A program made the position numbers and the translations under genes. Source: Clostridia bacterium (GTDB lineage Bacteria > Bacillota_A > Clostridia > Oscillospirales > CAG-272). Taken from it: a stretch of 5,261 nt of DNA. Within the stretch, counting starts at the first letter, position 1. The number at the start of each line of letters is the position of its first letter. Below the pieces are notes generated by a model that saw only the letters and a list, made by a program, of their open reading frames with translations, was not told the origin of the DNA and ran no database searches. Location: contig JAFTKI010000034.1 in NCBI GenBank assembly GCA_017453335.1, positions 1 to 5,261 on the forward strand, written 5' to 3'. Shown piece by piece: positions 1-5,250 of this stretch.

Positions 1-58
1 AACTCTTTGATCAAGAAAAAGCCAACGAGAATCCAACAAAAAACTCTCAACCAACCCA

Positions 59-80
59 TTCAAACGCGGAAGCGTTTGAA
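59..80. other. 9-bp perfect stem-loop with GGAA loop
   Basis: TTCAAACGC (59-67) pairs perfectly with GCGTTTGAA (72-80) around the four bases GGAA on the plus strand. It directly abuts the next hairpin at 81. The equivalent place in the right-hand copy (4862-4882) keeps the first arm, but the second arm has mismatches, so that copy looks partly decayed. Confidence 0.7.
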
Positions 81-129
81 CAAAGAAGAGGACGTGAGTC
101 ACTAAACGTGACTCACGTCCTCTTCTTTG
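81..129. other. 22-bp perfect palindrome with 5-nt loop
   Basis: Arms 81-102 and 108-129 are exact reverse complements of each other, enclosing the loop TAAAC (103-107). The arms begin CAAAGAAGAG and end in GTGAGTCAC. No mismatch was found in 22 pairs. There is no uridine run directly after either arm, so it does not look like a standard intrinsic terminator. It could form a very stable RNA hairpin or a DNA cruciform. Confidence 0.8.
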
Positions 130-164
130 CTGTTTCAAAAGTTTTGCGGAGATGGGGGTGGTTT

Positions 165-208
165 GGAGGGGGAAGAACGGCTTTTTCAAAAGCGGTTCTT
201 CCCCCTCC
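165..208 (-). terminator. Long stem-loop after the oxidoreductase gene, possible terminator
   Basis: Arms 165-178 and 195-208 are perfectly complementary over 14 bp. The stem then continues, after one G-G mismatch, with five more pairs (180-184 with 189-193) around a four-base loop. It begins 12 bp past the stop codon of the minus-strand oxidoreductase gene, the usual place for a terminator. However, the minus-strand sequence after it is AAACCACCCCC, not a U tract. Termination is therefore an inference from position and stability. An mRNA 3'-end stabiliser is an equal alternative. Confidence 0.45.
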
Positions 209-220
209 TAAAAACTCTTC

Positions 221-1450
221 TCAAACACTTAAATCCATCACATCAAGGGGCGTGCGGCGAGTCCACATACCGCCTGTGAAGTCGGGGATCGCCTGGGGCA
301 TACCGCCTGCGGCAATGGAAGCCTCGGAAAGTGCGGTCACGCACATCCAAGAGGCGGCGTCGTACACGTCGATGGGCATAGGCTTGCCTGCATTCAGCGT
401 TTCCACGAAGGTTGCGAATTCAATACCGTCCATACCGCCGTGTCCGATCTTCTTTTGCTCGTCGGTCATGTTTTTCCAAACTGCGGGAAGATACTTGTCG
501 GCATAGTTGTCGGCGTTGCCAAAGTTTTCACGGTAATACTTCACCGTATCAAAGCTTTCGGGCTGTTCTGCCAGATAAACGGTGTGGGTATTCATTTCAT
601 ACATGCCGCGCGTACCGTGAAGATTGAACTCACGGGAGTAGGAACGCGGCAGAGTGGTATCCAGACGCAAAGAAATGGTAGAACCGTCAGCACAATAGAT
701 CATGGTATTGACCATATCGCCCTGGCGGAACTTTTTGCCCACCAAGTGCGGATATTTGTCGGCATTCTGAGAGATATAGTCCTCCATACCAACCGCCTTG
801 GATGCCATCGAAACCAGCGAGATCATCTGATTTCCGCGGTTGATGTTCAGCACCTTTGCGATCGGTCCCAGCTCGTGCGTGGGGTAGTTTTCGCAGTTGC
901 GGCTGAGGTAGTTGCGCAAACGGTAGTGACGCTTTTCAATACCCGTTGCAATCTCTTCGGCAAGATAGTGCGCATAAGCACCGTGGCAGTGAACGATCTC
1001 ACCGAACAGGCCGTCACGCGCCATTGCGGTTGCCAACAGCTCCTGCTTGCCAAAGCAACAGTTTTCCATAAACATCAAGGGAGTTTTGGTTGCTTCATAA
1101 GCGCGAACCATGTCCCACAGGCGCTCAATGCTGTAGGCTCCGCCCACCTCAAGTGCTACGGGAATCCCCTTTTTCAGCGCATCGATCGCCACTTCAACGT
1201 GCGTTTCCCAAGAGGTAGCTACATAAACGGCTTCAATCCCCTCATGCGCCAGCAGTTGCATGTGATCGGTTGTGGTATAGGGACGTTTTCCGAATTTCTC
1301 AAACGCAAAATCCGCAATCTCCTCGGCGCGATCGGCATATTCGTCGCACAAAGCAACCACATCCACCTCGGGCATATTCATCAGGATCTTTTTGGTGATG
1401 CCTCTTCCACGACCGCCAAGACCGATAACTCCCATCTTTAACTTTTTCAT
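221..1450 (-). CDS. Gfo/Idh/MocA-family protein, GH109-like NAD-dependent glycosidase or oxidoreductase
   Basis: This 409-residue cytoplasmic protein has an N-terminal Rossmann NAD(P)-binding fold with the glycine-rich run GVIGLGGRGRG (residues 7-17), followed by the C-terminal Gfo/Idh/MocA domain. Several motifs resemble glycoside hydrolase family 109, whose members remove alpha-N-acetylgalactosamine by a transient NAD-dependent oxidation: MENCCFG (128-134), NYPTHELGP (188-196), GHGGMD (336-341), DVYDAASW (361-368) and PDFTGGMW (389-396). From memory, the Tyr and His of the YPTH motif (here Y189 and H192) are implicated in GH109 catalysis. No signal peptide is present, unlike many exported GH109 enzymes, so the substrate would be intracellular. 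The start at 1450 was chosen because AAAGGAGTG lies just upstream; the in-frame ATG at 1468 lies upstream of that site. It is transcribed alone from the promoter at 1486-1513. Family assignment is firm, but the substrate is unknown and it could be an ordinary sugar dehydrogenase. Confidence 0.85.
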   Translation of the reverse strand: MKKLKMGVIGLGGRGRGITKKILMNMPEVDVVALCDEYADRAEEIADFAFEKFGKRPYTTTDHMQLLAHEGIEAVYVATSWETHVEVAIDALKKGIPVALEVGGAYSIERLWDMVRAYEATKTPLMFMENCCFGKQELLATAMARDGLFGEIVHCHGAYAHYLAEEIATGIEKRHYRLRNYLSRNCENYPTHELGPIAKVLNINRGNQMISLVSMASKAVGMEDYISQNADKYPHLVGKKFRQGDMVNTMIYCADGSTISLRLDTTLPRSYSREFNLHGTRGMYEMNTHTVYLAEQPESFDTVKYYRENFGNADNYADKYLPAVWKNMTDEQKKIGHGGMDGIEFATFVETLNAGKPMPIDVYDAASWMCVTALSEASIAAGGMPQAIPDFTGGMWTRRTPLDVMDLSV

Positions 1451-1485
1451 GATATCACTCCTTTGCATTGAGCTTTCGTGCCTTT

Positions 1486-1513
1486 ATTATAACAGAAAAA
1501 AAACATTTGTAAA
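1486..1513 (-). promoter_or_regulatory. Sigma-A promoter of the GH109-like gene, extended -10
   Basis: On the minus strand, TTTACA (1513-1508) and TATAAT (1491-1486) are separated by 16 bp. The -10 is preceded by TG one base upstream, giving TGTTATAAT, an extended -10. The spacer includes a run of eight T residues. Transcription should begin near 1479, leaving a leader of about 30 nt that contains the AGGAG ribosome binding site. No operator is obvious. Confidence 0.8.
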
Positions 1514-1570
1514 TAGACTTTTCCGTTTTTTATCAATTTTTCCATCTTTTTTTCGGATATTGCAACAACG

Positions 1571-1616
1571 GCAAGTTTACAGCAAGTTTATGATTTGTTC
1601 AAGAACAGATTAAAAT
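1571..1616 (+). promoter_or_regulatory. Possible control region of the small membrane protein gene: direct repeat, dyad, weak promoter
   Basis: GCAAGTTTA occurs twice, at 1571-1579 and 1582-1590, exactly 11 bp apart, about one helical turn. Just downstream is the dyad TGTTC-AA-GAACA (1596-1607). A plausible but weak promoter overlaps these: TTTATG at 1587-1592, an 18-bp spacer, then TAAAAT at 1611-1616. TATGAT at 1624-1629 is an alternative -10 without a good -35. The arrangement would suit a DNA-binding regulator, but this is inferred from pattern only. Confidence 0.35.
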
Positions 1617-1661
1617 GATTGTATATGATTATTAGGATAACTTGTGAAAAGAGGTGACGGT

Positions 1662-2066
1662 ATGGAAGCTCCGAAAAAATCGCTGTGGCAGCGCATCAAG
1701 CGGCTGTTGATCCTGCTCTTGAACTGGCGCTTTCTGATCTGCTTCGGGCTTGCCTGGATGATCACAAACGGCTGGAGCTATGTGCTGTTCGCACTGGGAA
1801 CGCTTACGGGAAGCACATGGATGCTGGCAGTATCGGGAGCGTATCTCGCCTTTTTGTGGTTGCCGATCTCGCCCGAAAAGGTAGTCACCTGTGCTATCGC
1901 GCTGGTTTTGGTTCGCCTGCTGTTCCCAAAGCATCAACAGGCGCTGTCCGCACAAGTGAAGGAAATCTTCAAATCGGACAAGCCGAAAAAAGACAAAAAG
2001 CATAAAAAGAAAACAACAGAAAACACGGAGTCTGCCGAGCAAAACAACTCCGAACAAACAAAATAA
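1662..2066 (+). CDS. Small conserved three-helix membrane protein with charged C-terminal tail
   Basis: This 134-residue protein has no known function. A basic, amphipathic start (KKSLWQRIKR, residues 5-14) is followed by three hydrophobic segments at about 23-45, 52-69 and 73-88. The loop between the second and third helices carries WLPISPEK (66-73). From memory, similar short proteins with NWRFL, ITNGW and WLP-PEK motifs are common and unnamed in Clostridia. Residues 104-118 are almost all lysine and aspartate, and 119-134 are polar and glutamate/asparagine-rich, so the tail should be disordered and exposed, probably to the cytoplasm. The ATG at 1662 follows AGAGGTGA at a normal distance. 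The in-frame GTG at 1644 lies ahead of that site and was not chosen. The gene stands alone, divergent from the GH109-like gene, and ends in a bidirectional terminator. Confidence 0.85.
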   Translation: MEAPKKSLWQRIKRLLILLLNWRFLICFGLAWMITNGWSYVLFALGTLTGSTWMLAVSGAYLAFLWLPISPEKVVTCAIALVLVRLLFPKHQQALSAQVKEIFKSDKPKKDKKHKKKTTENTESAEQNNSEQTK

Positions 2067-2103
2067 AAAGGGAAAGACTTTTTTACAAGGTCATTCCCTT
2101 TTT
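2065..2103. terminator. Bidirectional intrinsic terminator between convergent genes
   Basis: AAAAAGGGAA (2065-2074) pairs with TTCCCTTTTT (2094-2103). After one A-A mismatch the stem continues with GACTTT (2076-2081) against AAGGTC (2087-2092), including one G-U pair, around a five-base loop. On the plus strand the stem ends in six T residues, serving the membrane protein gene, whose stop codon overlaps the first bases. On the minus strand it also ends in T5 followed by ATTTTG, so it can stop the incoming operon as well. Confidence 0.85.
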
Positions 2104-2124
2104 TGTTTAAAAATTCAAATAGAG

Positions 2125-2160
2125 TGTGGGAAAAGCGGGGTTCAAAAAGTTTTCCCCACA
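2125..2160 (-). terminator. Second stem-loop after the three-gene operon
   Basis: On the minus strand, immediately after the fusion-gene stop codon, TGTGGGGAAAA (2160-2150) pairs with TTTTCCCACA (2134-2125), with one bulged base. It is followed by CTCTATTTG, only a weak U-rich stretch. An alternative pairing of GGGG with CCCC inside the loop is possible. With the hairpin at 2065-2103 it makes a tandem pair of stem-loops at the operon end; the downstream one is the better terminator. Confidence 0.45.
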
Positions 2161-2166
2161 AAATCA

Positions 2167-3783
2167 TCACAGAAGCACCGTCACGATAAGCCAGAGCAAG
2201 ATGGCGGCGGGAACGGCAGGAGTAAAGGCGGCGTTTAGGAATTGCTTTGGCAGGCGGCGCAGGGGCGGCACTGCGGGCGTATCCAACGGGTATTTACGGG
2301 AATAGATGTGATAAATCTTTCGCGCTTCTCCAACGGCGAACGCCGAGAAGAGCAAGAAGAGCGTGATCACGCAAAACAGGAAGATCTCGTTGCTTCCCGC
2401 ACGGACGTAAAACGCCGAGAGGTAGGGCTGTCCGAACAGACAGAACAAATTATACAAAAAATGCAGGATCACGGTGGCAAGCAAAGAGCGCGTTGCGTAC
2501 CAAACGGCGGCAAGCATGGCTCCCAGCACCAGATAATTCAAAAACAGCGGGAACGAAAAGTGCAGCATGACAAAAAAGAGCGACGAGAGCGTGATCGAGA
2601 TCACCGCACCGTAGCGGTTGTACTCGGCACACAAAATGCCACGGAACACAAACTCCTCACAAACCGCGGGCAACAGACAGTAAGCAAAGATCAGAAAAAC
2701 GATCTCGCCCGTGTCGGTCGCGCGTGCCACAAAGGTATCGTAAAGGGTAAAGTTCCCCATCAGCGACGAAATACCGCCCGTGAGGATCTCGCAAAGCAGG
2801 CTCCCCGTGATCATCACAACCAGCATACAGCACAAAAACCAGATATGCGAGGTGCGCGGCAGACAAAGCTTCAGCTCCTTTAAAAATTCCTTGGAGCGGA
2901 ATTTCCAAATATAGATGCCGGCAGGCAGCGCAAAGATCAAAAGCTGCATCAAAATTACGAGAATAAACTCCCATGCAGACGAGGTCAGCGCGTTATCCAA
3001 AAGCCGCGAGAGGACCAGTAACAGGTAGGTCACGCAAACAAGGATCGGAGGTAGGTGCAGGGGTTTGGTATACAGGGGTACCTCTGCGGTCTCGGCTTGC
3101 TCTGCTGTAACAGGCAACTGTGCGCCCGATCGCTCTGCTTTTTTGGGAAACAGAGCACGAACGCGCGAGAAAAGCGACTCAAACAGAGTCGGCTTTTTTT
3201 GTGCCGAAGGAGGAGGGGGTGCCATACGGCAATCCCAACGCTCATGCTCGGTAAACAACAACGCCACGGGGCGGTCGTGCGCCTCGGTCGGTACGCGCTT
3301 GACCAAAAGCGACTCATACACAGCGGCGGCACGCACACCGGGAAAGGTCTCTAAAAAGCGGTCGTAATAGCCTTTTCCGTAGCCAAGTCGTCCTCCCATC
3401 GGATCGAAGGTCAGCCCCGGCAGGATACACAGCGTATGCTCATCTATGGGACAAGGCGGTGCATCGAGCGGCGGCTCGGGGATCTGATAGGCGCCTCGAA
3501 TCAGCTTTTTGTCGGGCTCTAAGGTGTAAAATGCGATCGTTGTGCTTTGCGTGTCACAGCGGGGAAATCCTACGGGGATTCCCTGTTGCCGCGCCAAACG
3601 AATCAACGGCAACAGATTGATCTCGTCCTTTTGCGGCGCGTAGATCAACAACGAGGATGCCGACAAAAACTCCTGTGACGCGGCGATCTGCTCTACGATT
3701 GCACGGTCACGCTGCTCTTTTTCCTCGGGCAGTATCTTCGCGCGCTTCGCCTTGACGGCGGCGCGCATCTCTTGCTTGGTCAT
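2167..3783 (-). CDS. Fusion: 5-formyltetrahydrofolate cyclo-ligase + CPBP intramembrane protease
   Basis: This 538-residue protein joins two families. Residues 1-187 are a complete 5-formyltetrahydrofolate cyclo-ligase, the ATP-dependent enzyme that converts 5-formyl-THF to 5,10-methenyl-THF. It shows basic residues in TKQEMRAAVKAKR (2-14), KDEINLLPL (52-60), the signature GGRLGYGKGYYDRF (130-143) and the usual end PTEAHDRPVALLFTE. Residues 188-240 form a proline- and charge-rich linker. From 245 on there are about eight or nine hydrophobic segments carrying the CPBP (CAAX-type) protease motifs: EEFVFR (376-381), FVMLH (404-408) and HFLYN (441-445), with E376, E377, R381, H408, H441 and N445 all kept. 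The start at 3783 lies 1 bp after the DJ-1 stop, implying translational coupling; the only Shine-Dalgarno candidate near it is a weak AGGCGG. The internal Met187 has no ribosome binding site, so separate production of the protease looks unlikely. Both domain calls are firm; the fusion's role is unknown. A sequencing error that removed a stop codon is the main alternative. Confidence 0.88.
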   Translation of the reverse strand: MTKQEMRAAVKAKRAKILPEEKEQRDRAIVEQIAASQEFLSASSLLIYAPQKDEINLLPLIRLARQQGIPVGFPRCDTQSTTIAFYTLEPDKKLIRGAYQIPEPPLDAPPCPIDEHTLCILPGLTFDPMGGRLGYGKGYYDRFLETFPGVRAAAVYESLLVKRVPTEAHDRPVALLFTEHERWDCRMAPPPPSAQKKPTLFESLFSRVRALFPKKAERSGAQLPVTAEQAETAEVPLYTKPLHLPPILVCVTYLLLVLSRLLDNALTSSAWEFILVILMQLLIFALPAGIYIWKFRSKEFLKELKLCLPRTSHIWFLCCMLVVMITGSLLCEILTGGISSLMGNFTLYDTFVARATDTGEIVFLIFAYCLLPAVCEEFVFRGILCAEYNRYGAVISITLSSLFFVMLHFSFPLFLNYLVLGAMLAAVWYATRSLLATVILHFLYNLFCLFGQPYLSAFYVRAGSNEIFLFCVITLFLLFSAFAVGEARKIYHIYSRKYPLDTPAVPPLRRLPKQFLNAAFTPAVPAAILLWLIVTVLL

Positions 3784-3784
3784 A

Positions 3785-4324
3785 TCAGACCGCCTGAACG
3801 GTACGGCGAAGCTCCTCCGCCTTATCTTTTCCGCACAGAACGGCCACCAGCGCAAGACCAAACTCCAGCGCAACACCCATGCCCTTTGCGGTGATCACGC
3901 GGCCGTCAACCACAACACCCTCGCCTGTTGCCTCGGCACCCACCAGATGCTCCTCAAAGCCCGGGAAGCAGGTGGCTTTCTTGCCCTTCAGATACCCACG
4001 CTTGCCAAGCACCATGGGAGCGGCGCAAATTGCGGCAAGATAGGCATTGTTCGCCGCGGCGGCATGAAGCGCATTCTCTACCGTTTTGGAATTGTCCAGA
4101 TTGGTGGTTCCCGGCATTCCTCCCGGCAAAATCACCATATCGGGCTTGGAATCGCGGTACATGGTGTCGGGAATGTCGGCTTGCACTTGGATCCCGTGCG
4201 AGCCTACCACAGCCTCGCCGCCCACGCCAACCGTGGTGACCTCAAGTCCCGCGCGGCGCAACAGATCCAGAGGACACAACGCCTCCACTTCCTCAAATCC
4301 ATTTGCTAAAAACATATATATCAT
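3785..4324 (-). CDS. DJ-1/PfpI family protein (ThiJ/YajL type)
   Basis: This 179-residue protein matches the usual length of the DJ-1 subgroup. It has GFEEVEA (9-15), containing the conserved glutamate, LPGGMPG (66-72), which forms the oxyanion-hole turn, and the nucleophile elbow AAICAAP (97-103) with C100. ATCFPGFEEH (117-126) and the closing TAKGMGVALEFGLALV (145-160) are also typical. Family members are described as protectors against oxidative or methylglyoxal stress, with glyoxalase III or disputed deglycase activity; which applies here cannot be read from the sequence. No signal peptide, so cytoplasmic. The ATG at 4324 is preceded by AAAGGAGAG at good spacing. A second in-frame ATG three codons later is less well placed. 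It is the middle gene of a three-gene operon, 27 bp after the RNHCP gene and 1 bp before the fusion gene. Confidence 0.9.
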   Translation of the reverse strand: MIYMFLANGFEEVEALCPLDLLRRAGLEVTTVGVGGEAVVGSHGIQVQADIPDTMYRDSKPDMVILPGGMPGTTNLDNSKTVENALHAAAANNAYLAAICAAPMVLGKRGYLKGKKATCFPGFEEHLVGAEATGEGVVVDGRVITAKGMGVALEFGLALVAVLCGKDKAEELRRTVQAV

Positions 4325-4351
4325 GATGTTCTCTCCTTTGTTTCAATTCGT

Positions 4352-4681
4352 TTATTGCTTTCCTGCGGTCAGACGAATGATCAGCTTCATCGAATCGGGC
4401 TGCTCCTTCGCCTCGTGCGCCGCTCGGTTGCGGTGAATCTCCCCACACTTGGTGCATCGGTGAATGATCACATACCCCTTTTTGGCATCGGGCTCGGTGC
4501 GGATCGGCTCCATGAGTCCACGGCATTCGTTCGCGCGATCCCCCGGATTGATATCAACGTGCAATGACCATAAACAAAACGGACAGTGGTTCCGCGACGT
4601 ATATCCAAGCGGCTTTACCTCTTTGCCGCAATGACCGCATATAAATCCGCTGTCGTTTTTCGTAAATCGCTTTGATTCCAT
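4352..4681 (-). CDS. RNHCP-domain zinc-ribbon protein
   Basis: This short cytoplasmic protein of 109 residues contains the defining RNHCP motif at residues 30-34, followed by FCLWSLHVD. Cysteine pairs are C15-x2-C18, C33-x2-C36 and C76-x2-C79, plus C53, enough to bind one or two zinc ions. The block GDRANECRGLMEPI (47-60) is also typical of the family as I recall it. RNHCP proteins have no established function; nucleic-acid binding or a redox role are guesses. The ATG at 4681 is preceded by GGAGGTG at about 9 bp and sits about 25 nt after the predicted transcription start. The reading frame stays open up to 4786, but that stretch overlaps the promoter and the repeat, so it is not coding. First gene of the operon. 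Confidence 0.88.
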   Translation of the reverse strand: MESKRFTKNDSGFICGHCGKEVKPLGYTSRNHCPFCLWSLHVDINPGDRANECRGLMEPIRTEPDAKKGYVIIHRCTKCGEIHRNRAAHEAKEQPDSMKLIIRLTAGKQ

Positions 4682-4711
4682 GTTTGTTCCCACCTCCGTT
4701 TTCTCCCCTTC

Positions 4712-4740
4712 ATTATACCCTATCTTCGCTTGATTGTCAA
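4712..4740 (-). promoter_or_regulatory. Perfect consensus sigma-A promoter of the RNHCP operon
   Basis: On the minus strand, TTGACA (4740-4735) and TATAAT (4717-4712) both match the consensus at six of six bases, and the spacer is exactly 17 bp. Transcription should start near 4705, giving a leader of about 24 nt with GGAGGTG in it. Such a promoter is expected to be strong and largely constitutive unless repressed. No operator dyad overlaps it. The structured repeat begins about 17 bp upstream of the -35. Confidence 0.93.
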
Positions 4741-4756
4741 GTGATGATTCGTCTGT

Positions 4757-4935
4757 CAGAACCCTTTTGAAAAAGGGTTTCGACACCTCCCAAAGCTTTG
4801 ATCAAATTGGAACCGCCGAGTTTGCATGAGCCGCTAAACACGACTCCTGTTCTTGTCGCTGTTCAAACGCTTCCACGTTGGAATGGATTGGTTAGAAGCT
4901 TTTTGTTGAATCACAACTTTTTGATTTTGATAGTT
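4757..4935 (+). repeat. Right copy of the diverged structured element, inverted relative to the left copy
   Basis: On the plus strand this stretch begins with a hairpin, AACCCTTT (4760-4767) against AAAGGGTT (4772-4779). It continues through CCTCCCAAAG and ends with the well-conserved core at 4860-4911, which matches bases 82-31 of the left copy on the minus strand. The region equivalent to the left copy's 22-bp palindrome (about 4815-4858) still shows GAGT, TAAAC and GACTC but has lost most pairing. It lies upstream of, and points away from, the RNHCP promoter, so it is not placed as a terminator of any gene visible here. The outer limit is approximate. Confidence 0.6.
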
Positions 4936-4990
4936 TCTTTGCAACTGTAACTTACCAAATTATGATTGTACGAACAAACAGCGTAGCCGT
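4936..4990. other. Unassigned spacer between the two repeat elements
   Basis: AT-rich spacer with no reading frame, promoter or hairpin that I can support. Together with the repeats on either side, it makes positions 4741-5261 free of genes. Confidence 0.6.
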
Positions 4991-5250
4991 CCCTCCTCAT
5001 CCGTCACTCGCAAGCTCGTGCCACCTTCCCCGCTGGGGAAGGCTAACGGTAGCCGCTTTATCGCATCAAATCCGTTCGTTTTAGGACCAGTCGGCAGTTG
5101 CAAGCAACGCAAACTTTGCTACGCAAATGTTTGACGCCGGTTCCTACAAGTTTGTACGTATTTTTCAAATAGTGCGCCTGTGCATGCGGTTGATTTTTGA
5201 AAGCCTTCTCCAGCGGAGAAGGTGACGGCGTAAGCCGACGGATGAGGAGA
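4991..5250. repeat. Nested-palindrome, MITE-like intergenic element
   Basis: The ends form imperfect inverted repeats of about 50 bp. CTCCTCATCCGTC (4993-5005) is exactly complementary to 5237-5249. Each arm then has a short variable stretch and an 8-bp perfect hairpin: CCTTCCCC-GCT-GGGGAAGG (5024-5042) on the left and CCTTCTCC-AGC-GGAGAAGG (5204-5222) on the right. The centre holds more small dyads: GTTGC-AA-GCAAC (5097-5108), GCAAA-C-TTTGC (5109-5119) and CAAA-TG-TTTG (5124-5133). An inner imperfect pair is TAGGACCAGTCGGC (5082-5095) against 5133-5146. No reading frame of note and no clear target-site duplication were found. Repeats of this look are, as I recall, frequent between Clostridia genes; mobility in trans is inferred. 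Confidence 0.7.

Larger units (their letters stand above)
1..208 (-). repeat. Left copy of a diverged ~200-bp structured intergenic element
   Basis: Read on the minus strand, this stretch starts just past the oxidoreductase stop codon. It contains, in order, a long hairpin (208-165), a linker, a 22-bp perfect hairpin (129-81), a 9-bp hairpin (80-59) and a T-rich tail. A second, more degraded copy lies in opposite orientation at 4757-4935. Bases 82-31 (minus) against 4860-4911 (plus) give 44 identical positions of 52 by hand count without gaps. The hairpin loop CTTTTGAAAAAG and a following CCTCC-CAAA segment also match. No coding potential is evident. The extent of the element is inferred from this two-copy comparison and it may continue beyond the window. 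Confidence 0.65.

Noticed and set aside
440..1441. Long open frame on the plus strand opposite the GH109-like gene
   Set aside because: It is antisense to a gene with clear family motifs, has no ribosome binding site or recognisable domain, and reads as low-plausibility sequence.
1632..2057. Minus-strand open frame across the small membrane protein gene
   Set aside because: It is a shadow of the plus-strand gene, which has a ribosome binding site, three helices and a terminator. The antisense product has no recognisable features.
2242..2883. Plus-strand open frame rich in Arg, Gln and Lys
   Set aside because: It is antisense to the transmembrane part of the fusion; its charged composition is what the complement of hydrophobic codons would give.
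3055..3367. Separate start for the CPBP protease at Met187 (3225)
   Set aside because: The sequence ahead of it lacks any AGGAG-like site, and the linker continues in frame from the cyclo-ligase end, so a single fused product is preferred.
3784..3876. N-terminal extension of the cyclo-ligase frame by 31 residues
   Set aside because: It would run through the DJ-1 coding sequence, and family members start at the MTKQEMR-type segment. ATG 3783 right after the DJ-1 stop is the natural start.
4682..4786. Longer RNHCP start giving an MSKPFFKRVL N-terminus
   Set aside because: The extra 35 codons lie over the consensus promoter and the repeat hairpin, and the strong GGAGGTG site favours ATG 4681.
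4991..5250. CRISPR array
   Set aside because: The repeated units are two inverted arms, not regularly spaced direct repeats with unique spacers, and no cas gene is present.
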